Of a DNA stretch of 25,246 nucleotides, positions 1-7,081 are shown in pieces. The DNA lies in the NCBI GenBank assembly GCA_964446495.1, contig CAYUOY010000044.1:1-25246 (forward strand), read 5' to 3'. This DNA comes from JAADHU01 sp964446495. GTDB taxonomy: Bacteria; Pseudomonadota; Gammaproteobacteria; Steroidobacterales; Woeseiaceae. Position 1 is the stretch's first letter, and each line of letters opens with the position of its first letter. A model generated the notes under the pieces. It made no database searches and was not told the origin of the DNA. It saw nothing but the letters and a program-made list of their open reading frames with translations. Both the position numbers and the translations under genes were made by a program.

Positions 1-320
1 ATAAGGGTAGAGTACGCACCAATCGTGCCTACCGCAAAATCTCCGTCTGAGATATTGTCCCAGGTCGTGCCGGCATTTTCGGTTTTCCAAACGCCACCGC
101 CCGCCGCACCCATGTAATACAGCAATGGGTTATCGGCGACACCGGTTACCGTCGTCACCCGACCGCCCCTGAATGGTCCGATCAGACGCCATTCGACGGC
201 CGACAGGGTGGCAGGATCGACGATTTCATCAGCGACAGCCGAACCTGTCCAGGTACAAACTACGCCGAGAACAGCAAGCGATACGTTGACGAAAATAGTA
301 TTGGTTTTTGAAGCGGACAT
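1..320 (-). CDS. Exported BNR/VPS10-sortilin-type repeat protein, N-terminal part (cut by window edge)
   Basis: The frame is open from an ATG at 318-320 to the left edge, giving the first 106 residues. Residues 1 to about 30 form a Sec signal peptide with an AVA-D cleavage site, so the protein is exported. The mature part begins with the pattern WRLIGPFRGGRV, then YYMGAAGGGVWKTENAGTTW. This is the characteristic first blade of the large WD40/YVTN/BNR-like proteins often annotated as glycosyl hydrolases or VPS10 (sortilin-like) proteins, usually about 1000 residues. The G-V-W-K-T-x-N-x-G-x-T-W stretch is a classic Asp-box/BNR repeat. A GGGAA sequence lies 6-7 bases before the ATG. The family's actual substrate is unsettled and catalysis cannot be judged from this fragment. 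It follows the thioredoxin-like gene on the same strand after 107 bases that hold a possible terminator, so co-transcription is uncertain. Confidence 0.8.
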   Translation of the reverse strand, partial: MSASKTNTIFVNVSLAVLGVVCTWTGSAVADEIVDPATLSAVEWRLIGPFRGGRVTTVTGVADNPLLYYMGAAGGGVWKTENAGTTWDNISDGDFAVGTIGAYSTL

Positions 321-403
321 CAGGATTCCCGTGCAATTTGAACCTCGGCAGGCGCGCACCAGCACGCACGCCTGCAGTTGACGGTCGAATATAGCTCAGA
401 GGG

Positions 404-428
404 AAAAAATAATCCGCTGTCGGACAGC
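404..428 (-). terminator. Possible intrinsic terminator after the thioredoxin-like gene
   Basis: Read on the minus strand, GCTGTCCGACAGC (428 to 416) can form a 5-bp stem with a 3-base loop. It begins inside the TAG stop codon region of the thioredoxin-like gene. After GGATTA it runs into six T (409 to 404). The stem is short and the T run is offset by several bases, so the signal is only moderate. If real, it would separate the thioredoxin-like gene from the BNR-protein gene downstream. Confidence 0.3.
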
Positions 429-2278
429 TAACCGCTGGTGGCAGGCCCCCGAAACGCTGCGGCCTTCTTGTCAACCTGTTCAGGATCGGTAATTGGAATC
501 GAACACATATCCGGGTTGCAGATATACATTGATGGAACACCACGATCGGGATAACGCCCCGGTTCTTCATAGTGCAATGCCTTGCGTGGCTCGAATACAT
601 TCAGGCCCGCATCGAACAATGCCTTTGCGTTGGGATGACGGGTATCGCCAACCACCGAAAATTCGACGTACGTGGTGGTGATTTTCTCCAGTGCGACGGC
701 GAATTCACCCGCTACCTTGCCTTCCCGGTGAATGATGGCCGGCTGCCCAACCGCTCTGACGGCTCCTTCTGCTACGTCGGCATATTTTTCGTCCTTGGTA
801 TACAACCACAGGTCGTAGAAGAAACTGGCGGCCGTGCCGTTGCCCTCGAACGGTTTGCGCGGCGCAATGATCGATGCCGTAGCATCCGGCACGGTCGCGA
901 AAAAGCCACCCGTGTCCTCGTCGTGCAACTGTGTCATGGCCGCACTACCTATCGTATCGGCCGCGTCCAGCCACCGGTCTTCACCGGTCACCCGATGCAG
1001 CGCGAGCAGCGCCGTGCCAAACCATGCTTGCGCACTCAGGAACGGCTTCTCATCCGTTACCAGCGGACGCATGCGAGCGTCGTCAGCCGCGGCCTCGTTT
1101 GGCATCGCCTGCACGACCCAGCCCTCGGGCCGTTGGCGCTTTTCCAGTATCGCCAGCGCGGCTTTTTTTGCGGTGACAAGGTAGCTTTCATTGCCGGTGG
1201 ATTCATACGCCAACACATAGGCGGTGATCACCTCGCCGTTCTTGTCGGTATAGATGGCATGGTCAACCGGTGGTGTCCCGTACTCACGTCGCCCGGCGTC
1301 GCTATCCAGCAACCAGTAGTCTGCTTTCGCCATGCTACTGGGCAATCTCGGCGGCTCGCTCTTTTGATTCGTGTAAAAAGTGCCATCAGGAGCCATCAAC
1401 CAGTTACGCAAATACCGATCGACCTCAGCTATCCCGTCCAGGTATTTGTGCTCACCCGTATTCTTGTAGCCCAGCGCAAAAGCAGTAATAGCATTTGATT
1501 GCACGAGGATGCGCTTTTCCGGAATAGCCCGCAGTGCGGCGAATCGCGCGGGAATGTCCATTTCAGCCGGGAAAGACGCGATGTAGACGCCGCCCCACAC
1601 AGGATCGATGGCGTTCAGGAAGCCGGCCGACCCCTTTAGCGACAGCTCCATCAGCGCGGCGTCATCGTACATATGCGCTCGCATATACAAGTGCCGTAGC
1701 CGGGATCCACTTTGCTCGCCACCAATTCCGCTACGTCCCCAGCCACCGTATTTATGATTGAGGGACCGGTCCAGTTGCGCACGTAAATCATCGCGCACAC
1801 GGGTAAGCTCGGTTTCCGCCGGTGCCGGCGGTGCGGCATAGGGAGAATTGGGATCGGGTTCCAGCTTTCCGGCGGCGTGTTTCGCTACCAGGTCATCCAG
1901 TATCGGATTGAAGTTCCGCGGCAGGCGATTGCCACGAATGGCCAGCACCTGGGTAGCATCGGGTGCCATGAAGATCGTGGCTGGCCAGGCCCAGTCGGAG
2001 TAGCGTTCACCGATGTCCGGTCTTGCTTCGGCGTCAACTTCAATGGCGATAAAATTTTCATTGAGGCGCTCGATGACACCACTGTCCGTGTAAGTCAGCG
2101 CTTCCATCCGAGCGCAAGCGCCGCAGCCTTCCATGCCAACTGAGACCAGGATGATCTTGTTTTCTGCCTGCGCGCGTTCGAAGGCGGCTATTTCCCAGTC
2201 GTGCCAGTCGATGCTGTCGGCGGCGAAAGCGGCCGGTACGAAAATCAGTCCCAGTGACCATTGCAAGAGCAGTTTCAT
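428..2278 (-). CDS. Exported thioredoxin-fold / YyaL (DUF255, SPATA20-like) protein
   Basis: The protein has 616 residues counted from the ATG at 2276-2278, which has GGGGAAA just upstream; an extension 11 codons longer would put the signal peptide out of place. Residues 1-20 are a Sec signal peptide (VPAAFA-A). Residues about 22-140 form a thioredoxin-like domain with the redox pair C52-G-A-C55 in the context GMEGCGACARME, as in the DUF255 domain of YyaL/SSP411 proteins. The rest is rich in alpha-helical W/G repeats such as KYGGWGRSG and AWFGTALLAL, expected for the (alpha/alpha)6 barrel of that family. The C-terminal pattern MYICNPDMCSIPI matches the conserved Cys-containing end of YyaL proteins. 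Cytosolic relatives are common, and export of this copy suggests a periplasmic thiol or sugar-related role, which is inference. The neighbours are a glycosyltransferase upstream and a BNR protein downstream. Confidence 0.85.
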   Translation of the reverse strand: MKLLLQWSLGLIFVPAAFAADSIDWHDWEIAAFERAQAENKIILVSVGMEGCGACARMEALTYTDSGVIERLNENFIAIEVDAEARPDIGERYSDWAWPATIFMAPDATQVLAIRGNRLPRNFNPILDDLVAKHAAGKLEPDPNSPYAAPPAPAETELTRVRDDLRAQLDRSLNHKYGGWGRSGIGGEQSGSRLRHLYMRAHMYDDAALMELSLKGSAGFLNAIDPVWGGVYIASFPAEMDIPARFAALRAIPEKRILVQSNAITAFALGYKNTGEHKYLDGIAEVDRYLRNWLMAPDGTFYTNQKSEPPRLPSSMAKADYWLLDSDAGRREYGTPPVDHAIYTDKNGEVITAYVLAYESTGNESYLVTAKKAALAILEKRQRPEGWVVQAMPNEAAADDARMRPLVTDEKPFLSAQAWFGTALLALHRVTGEDRWLDAADTIGSAAMTQLHDEDTGGFFATVPDATASIIAPRKPFEGNGTAASFFYDLWLYTKDEKYADVAEGAVRAVGQPAIIHREGKVAGEFAVALEKITTTYVEFSVVGDTRHPNAKALFDAGLNVFEPRKALHYEEPGRYPDRGVPSMYICNPDMCSIPITDPEQVDKKAAAFRGPATSG

Positions 2279-2342
2279 AGCGATTTCCCCGAATTCGCAC
2301 CCGACAAACACGCGCGCATCAATTATCAGACCGGCTCAGGCG

Positions 2343-3461
2343 TTAATTTGTTTCCAATGGCCGCTCATTTCGCTGTGCTGGCGCCAGATCACGGTAAACG
2401 GCAAGAATTTTTGCGATCGTGTCTTCATTGCGAAAATCCCGGGCGATCCGCTGCCGTGCGCCCTGCCCGAGCCGCGCGCGATACGCCGGTTCCCTGTATA
2501 ATGCTTCGATCGCTACCGCAATCGCCCGCGCGTCCTCTGTCGGCACGACCAGGCCGCTGTGACCATCCATCACGAGCTCCGGGCTGCCACCGGAATTGGT
2601 CACGATGGGCGGCACTCCATAGGCCATCGCCTCAATCACCGATCTGGGCAGCCCTTCCCGCCGGACCGACGGCAGGCAAAAAACGTCGGCCGCCGCCGTT
2701 ACCGCCGGTGCATCATCGCGAAATCCGGGTCTGTGAATGCGCTCTTTGACCGGACTGTTCGCAATCGCCCGATCGAGAACTTTGCCGCCCATACGACCGA
2801 CCAGGAGCAAATGTGCAGGAATATCGTCGGCCAGCAATGACATCGCCTCGACCAGGTATTGCAGGCCTTTGCGGGGCCTGTTATTGGTGATGCAGGCCAC
2901 GACAAAAGCATCATCGGGTATACCGAACAGCGACAGGTCGGCGGGCCTGGCGGTATACCACTCCAGTTTATGTCCTTTGTGCACGGTGACGGGTCTTTCC
3001 GGCGGCATCCGCAGAAAGGCCGGCTGCATGTCGAGAAAATAACGACGAATCGCATCGCAGACGCAGATGATCCGATCGATGCGTGGATTGAGAAAACGCA
3101 GCCATGAAACCGGATCGAAAAAACTCACGGCAGCGACAATGCCGCGATAGGCGACGATTCGGATGGACAGCCCTCGCGTTGCCAACAACGTGTTGCTCAG
3201 GGCATTGTTGGTGTACGCGTGGACAATGTCGTATCGACCCTGTTTTAGCTCGGCGCGCAGCGCGGCAATAGCCTTCAAGTCGATCATCCGATTGAACCGC
3301 ATATCCAGAGTTGGCACACCGGCGTCCAGCAGCCATTGGTGCATGGGATGCTCTGCCGGGCATATCACCGTGACCGCCAATCCGGCCCGGTGGAAACCGA
3401 TAAAAGTCTCTGTCGTTGGTCGATCGGGGTTGGCGGTGATTGAAAGCAGACGAATGGTCAT
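2343..3461 (-). CDS. Glycosyltransferase family 4 (GT-B fold, group 1)
   Basis: The 372-residue protein has the two Rossmann-like halves of a GT-B enzyme. The N-terminal half opens with MTIRLLSITANPDRPTTETF and carries the acceptor side. The C-terminal half starts near residue 185 (FVVACITNNRPRKGLQYLVEA) with the usual R-x-x-K-G-L element. The retaining GT4 E-x7-E motif is E269...E277 in REGLPRSVIEAMAYGVPPIV, followed by GGSPELV and GLVVPTED. It should transfer a sugar from a nucleotide-sugar donor to an envelope glycan or lipid; donor and acceptor cannot be read. No membrane segment is seen. I chose the ATG at 3459-3461; a GTG 30 bases upstream is possible, but neither has a strong ribosome site. 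No other polysaccharide genes are visible, so it is an orphan. The thioredoxin-like gene follows 64 bases downstream. Confidence 0.88.
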   Translation of the reverse strand: MTIRLLSITANPDRPTTETFIGFHRAGLAVTVICPAEHPMHQWLLDAGVPTLDMRFNRMIDLKAIAALRAELKQGRYDIVHAYTNNALSNTLLATRGLSIRIVAYRGIVAAVSFFDPVSWLRFLNPRIDRIICVCDAIRRYFLDMQPAFLRMPPERPVTVHKGHKLEWYTARPADLSLFGIPDDAFVVACITNNRPRKGLQYLVEAMSLLADDIPAHLLLVGRMGGKVLDRAIANSPVKERIHRPGFRDDAPAVTAAADVFCLPSVRREGLPRSVIEAMAYGVPPIVTNSGGSPELVMDGHSGLVVPTEDARAIAVAIEALYREPAYRARLGQGARQRIARDFRNEDTIAKILAVYRDLAPAQRNERPLETN

Positions 3462-3674
3462 TCTTGGCTCTGTTGAATCGTAGGCGGCCACGCGGCGATG
3501 CCACTATACAGCGACACGATTGGGGATGCTGACGAGCCCCGGAATCACACCGAATTCAACGGTTATCGCGTTCTGTGACATGACCCCATGAATTCATTTT
3601 GCACAGACCGCACACTGTCTCGCAGGTCCAGTTTTTTAGTCATTATTTACCTTCAAAATAAGCGCTAAGTTGTT

Positions 3675-4286
3675 ATGTATAAAGACTATTTTTCTTTGAC
3701 AAACAAAGTATTCGGTCAACACTCGGTGGACTCCTCAGGTTTCTCGGGCTCACAACAAGCCGAGGTTCGCTCTCGACTGACCGAAGAACTGTCCTCCGGC
3801 GACACCATCATTACCCTGACTGGACCGGTGGGCAGCGGCAAATCGACACTGGTGCAGGCGGCCATCGAGGCGATTCCTGGCTCCTCAATTGTGGCCCAAA
3901 TTGCACGAATTCAACTACGTCACGATGAAGTACTGGAACTGCTGCTGGCGGAACTTGGTATTGAGCGCCAGCCGGCCGGGACCATCCAGCGTTTTACGAA
4001 ACTCAAACGATTATTTAAAGAATGGCAGGAACAGGGAAAGCGCGTCTTTATCGTGATTGAAGACGCACAGAGAATAGGTACGGATGCGATTTCTGAACTC
4101 GAATCCCTGACCTCCGCCGACAATGGCGGAGCCGCGGGCGCCAGCATCGTATTGATGGGACTGCCGGAGTTGAGCAAATTGCTCGGCGCCGATGAATTGA
4201 CGCGAACCCGACAACGCACCAGCCTGATACTAAAACTCGAACCTTTCAATGCCAGCGAGGTGCAGGAATATCTTGCACATTGCTTC
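3675..4286 (+). CDS. ExeA/MshM-like AAA P-loop ATPase, truncated by an assembly gap
   Basis: 204 residues are readable before the run of N. The opening MYKDYFSLTNKVFG is a diverged version of the D-x-F-x-L-x-x-x-P-F start of ExeA/GspA-type ATPases. Walker A is G50-P-V-G-S-G-K-S-T58. Walker B is VFIVIEDAQ (about 124-132), with the D-A-Q/H ending usual for this AAA_22-like family. Later GASIVLMGLPEL and the TRTRQRTSLILKLEPFNASEVQEYLAH segment match the sensor/arginine region and the family's L-x-P-L-x-x-x-E-x-x-x-Y-I-x-H-R-L motif. Relatives power secretin or type IV pilus and peptidoglycan assembly. No secretion gene is seen alongside. The last codon ends exactly at the gap, so the C-terminus is unknown. 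No clear ribosome site precedes the ATG. It may be one gene with the acidic segment after the gap. Confidence 0.75.
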
Positions 4287-4386
4287 NNNNNNNNNNNNNN
4301 NNNNNNNNNNNNNNNNNNNNNNNNNNNNNNNNNNNNNNNNNNNNNNNNNNNNNNNNNNNNNNNNNNNNNNNNNNNNNNNNNNNNNN
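4287..4386. other. Assembly gap (100 N)
   Basis: Exactly 100 undetermined bases, a conventional placeholder length, so the true distance is probably unknown. The reading frame on the left ends on a codon boundary and the frame on the right begins on one. A true gap length divisible by three would therefore join them into one open frame, if no stop codon lies inside. Confidence 0.98.
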
Positions 4387-5832
4387 GAAGTACCGCATCT
4401 TATCCAGGATACGCTGCCCGGTGTGGCGGCATTGTCCGAAAGCGAAGCGGCCGGTCAGGAAGTGACAGCACCGGCAGAAGCGGCAACATCACCCACCATC
4501 GAGCCCAGCCAGCGAATCTTGCAACCACAGGCCCCGGAGGCGCTGATAAGGACCGAGGTAGACACCGCGTCCGTCAAGCAACTGGATGATGCGCTTCGAC
4601 CTGACACGCATCTGCTGGCCACACTCGATGAACCACTGCCCACCGAGGAAGATCTCGCACCCGTACCATTGGGTTTGCAACAGCAGGAGTCCGAGCCAAC
4701 CACCGACTCCGTACAGGATGTGGCGCCGGCCGTGGACACGCCAGCGGCTGACATACCTATGCTGTCTGAATCCATGCGCATAGAGCCCGAGCCGCAAGCG
4801 GCGACGACCGAGAATACCGAGGACACACAAACCCTCAAACGACCTAACATTCAGGCACTTGAATCGGCACTGGCGACCGCCCGCATGGGTCCGCTTGAAC
4901 CGGGTGGCGAAGCGCCGGCGACAGAGGCTGTTGCTCCCGCTGATCCACCGCCGGCGGTACCGGTGACCGAAGCACCGCCGACACCGGAGGCACCAAGTCT
5001 TCCCGAAATAACACTCGATCATTCCCTTGAGGAACGCAAGATAGAGGCCGAGGCATTGCTGGAAGAGAAACGGCAAGCCGCGGAAAAGGCCGGCAAGTCC
5101 GCTGCAGAGGACGAGGACACTGGCAGGAAAACAGTTGCAGAAGATTCGAAGGGCCCGCTGGACGCCGGGAAGACCGAGGAAGACGAGGCCGCCGCAGAAG
5201 TCGCCGCGGCCGATCGTGCCAAACTCGATAAACTGGCGGCTGACCTCGGGAATGCCACGTCCCTGGAAGAAATCGATGACGTTGCCGCCGAAACATTGTT
5301 CGGCGAAGAATTCAGCCAGATCGCCGCCGCGGTGGCTGCGATGGCCGCCGCCGATCCGGCCAATGATGCCGATATGAGTGAGGACCCGGGCAGCGAAGAA
5401 GACAGCGCCGAACTCTCACTCGAAATGAGCGCTGAAGAACCTGTGCTGGCGACCGGCACCAGCGGACAGGAAGATTCTGTCGCATTCGAATCCGTGCTGC
5501 CGGCTGATGAGCCGCCTGCACCGGATATCAATGCCTCGGCATCACGCCGATTCGCCATGCTGAAGGCCATGAATCAGTCGGAGGCGGCCCCGGAGCCGCC
5601 GCCAACCATTAATGCACCACCCAGCGTCTCTAAAATGGTCTCGGGTGAGATAGACAGTGTGCCGGAGAAAAAAGAACCACAGGTTGCACCGATTGAAAAT
5701 CAGTTTGGCTCCTCAATGACGCAAACGCTGGAAGCATTGAAATTTGAACGACCTTCCGGCGTCGACGAGGACGAGGACGAGGACGAGGAAGAAAAGAGCG
5801 GTGGTTTCCTGAGCCGCTTCAAGCGCTCCTGA
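4387..5832 (+). CDS. Acidic, low-complexity protein segment (partial; possibly the C-terminal part of the ATPase)
   Basis: 481 residues are open from the gap to the TGA at 5830-5832, with no visible start because the gap hides it. The segment is extremely rich in E, D, A and P, with many acidic stretches and almost no aromatic residues, and it looks intrinsically disordered. A helical, charged portion (about residues 216-300 of the visible part: SLEERKIEAEALLEEKRQAAEKA and later AAADRAKLDKLAADLG) could form a coiled coil. The end has the run DEDEDEDEEE followed by a basic GGFLSRFKRS tail. No membrane segment or catalytic motif is seen. I recognise no family. Being on the same strand and in phase with the ATPase suggests either a long acidic extension of that enzyme or a separate partner. 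The extreme composition makes distant similarity hits unreliable. Confidence 0.6.
   Translation, partial: EVPHLIQDTLPGVAALSESEAAGQEVTAPAEAATSPTIEPSQRILQPQAPEALIRTEVDTASVKQLDDALRPDTHLLATLDEPLPTEEDLAPVPLGLQQQESEPTTDSVQDVAPAVDTPAADIPMLSESMRIEPEPQAATTENTEDTQTLKRPNIQALESALATARMGPLEPGGEAPATEAVAPADPPPAVPVTEAPPTPEAPSLPEITLDHSLEERKIEAEALLEEKRQAAEKAGKSAAEDEDTGRKTVAEDSKGPLDAGKTEEDEAAAEVAAADRAKLDKLAADLGNATSLEEIDDVAAETLFGEEFSQIAAAVAAMAAADPANDADMSEDPGSEEDSAELSLEMSAEEPVLATGTSGQEDSVAFESVLPADEPPAPDINASASRRFAMLKAMNQSEAAPEPPPTINAPPSVSKMVSGEIDSVPEKKEPQVAPIENQFGSSMTQTLEALKFERPSGVDEDEDEDEEEKSGGFLSRFKRS
5764..5787 (+). repeat. Four tandem GACGAG hexamers in the acidic tail
   Basis: Four perfect copies of GACGAG encode alternating Asp-Glu near the C-terminus of the acidic segment. 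The period is a multiple of three, so copy-number change would alter tail length without shifting frame. Confidence 0.8.
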
Positions 5833-5925
5833 CCAAGCGGCGTCATTGCCGTCGCCCAGCCCAAAGGACAGCCATTGAATTACCGTCTCACGACGTCCTG
5901 TATTAGTCGGATCGTCTGAGTTTGT

Positions 5926-7080
5926 CTAGCGATCAGCATACCCGGTCAGTTCCACGTAGCCCCGGCCACTGATCTCCATTCCCTCGCGAGTTCCGGTGAT
6001 ATCCACCGCCCCCTCCCAGTAACGCACCAGTGTCGTCAATTCCTGACCCGCCATGATCGGACTGATCTCGAGAACCAGTGATAGAGAACTGACGGCGATT
6101 CGCCAGCCCATCGGATAACGGCCTCCGCCTGGACTGTCCCAGTAGTCAAGTACGTCGATGCTTACCTCATTACTGCCAAGTGGTGTTGGCGTACCGTCAT
6201 TGGCAATGAAGGTGCCGGCACTGTGGACGTCCGGACGGCCGTCGAGGCGCCGCAGGCTGTAGAACATAAGTTCGCTGCCGTCGTCCAGCTGGAATGCAAA
6301 CCAGTCCCATCCGGACTGCTCAGCGGACAAGCCTCCACTGCCCCATTCACGATCCAGCCAGGACAGGCCAGTAACTCGATAGGACTGCTCCCCACTTCGT
6401 ACAGTGCCCACCGTTTGCAAACGGGGAATGGAGTAATAGTAAGACGCGTTGCCTGGCGTCGATGATTTGACAGACAGGCCGTCAGTACCGTTCAGCACGG
6501 GCGGCTTGACAGCCGTCAGTTTCAGGTCGATCGCGAATTCGTCAGCCGCAGCCCGTAGCTGCCAGTCATCTTCAACGGTATCGGTCAGCTCCCAGTCCTC
6601 CAACCAGACACGAAACGGGGAGGACCGTGCACCGGCCAGCCCGGCGGCACCGCGTGAATAACGACTCGCAACACGAAATTGGTTCGCCGTTCGATCCGTG
6701 ATCGCAAAATGCCCCATAAAGACCTGGTTACTGCGCCACGCGGACCCACTCGATGGCTTTTCCGGAGCAAGGGAAAAGCGAAAAAATGTCATCTCAAAAC
6801 CGAAACGTTCGTCGTTCTCTCCATCCAGGTTGCCGGTCAGATACCACCACTCATTGCGGTAGTCGCCGTGTGGCCCGTGGTCTTGCGGGAATGAAAATTT
6901 CCTGGGTGCAACAACCTGTTTGAATCCGTCAATACCGTCAGCGCCCAGAAGACTCGCAAGCCTCGGGGAACTTGCGGCAACGTCGAAGTCCGCCGGCTCA
7001 GTCGCAACCTCTGGCTTGTTCAGCCAGAATAAAGTTACAACAACTCCTGTAATTACAAGTAATAACAACTTTTTCTTCAT
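5926..7080 (-). CDS. AttH/CrtC-type lipocalin-like protein (PF07143/PF09410 family)
   Basis: 384 residues from the ATG at 7078-7080, one base after the permease stop codon. Residues 1-20 form an N-terminal hydrophobic anchor or signal (MKKKLLLLVITGVVVTLFW) without a clear lipobox. The hallmark FSFPQDHGPHGDYRNEWWYLTGNL lies at about 62-85, and SWLDREWGSGG lies in the middle. Both are diagnostic of the carotenoid 1,2-hydratase (CrtC)/AttH family, whose structures show two lipocalin-like beta-barrels. No carotenoid genes are present, so carotenoid hydration is unlikely. In many proteobacteria members sit beside a LolD-like ATPase and FtsX permease, as here, and a role in handling a lipid or hydrophobic ligand at the membrane is proposed. 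The assignment to the family is strong; the function is inference. Confidence 0.85.
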   Translation of the reverse strand: MKKKLLLLVITGVVVTLFWLNKPEVATEPADFDVAASSPRLASLLGADGIDGFKQVVAPRKFSFPQDHGPHGDYRNEWWYLTGNLDGENDERFGFEMTFFRFSLAPEKPSSGSAWRSNQVFMGHFAITDRTANQFRVASRYSRGAAGLAGARSSPFRVWLEDWELTDTVEDDWQLRAAADEFAIDLKLTAVKPPVLNGTDGLSVKSSTPGNASYYYSIPRLQTVGTVRSGEQSYRVTGLSWLDREWGSGGLSAEQSGWDWFAFQLDDGSELMFYSLRRLDGRPDVHSAGTFIANDGTPTPLGSNEVSIDVLDYWDSPGGGRYPMGWRIAVSSLSLVLEISPIMAGQELTTLVRYWEGAVDITGTREGMEISGRGYVELTGYADR

Positions 7081-7081
7081 G

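Noticed and set aside
572..1498. Long open frame of 308 codons on the plus strand
   Set aside because: It lies wholly antisense to the thioredoxin/YyaL-like gene, whose motifs are clear. Its translation has no domain pattern.
4489..5570. Overlapping minus-strand frames opposite the acidic segment
   Set aside because: They are Arg/Gly/Cys- or Ser-rich mirrors of the Glu/Asp/Ala-rich coding strand, as expected for antisense of low-complexity DNA.
5926..7080. Reading the CrtC-like gene as a carotenoid 1,2-hydratase
   Set aside because: No phytoene synthase, desaturase or other carotenoid gene is present. The ABC transporter context fits the AttH branch better.
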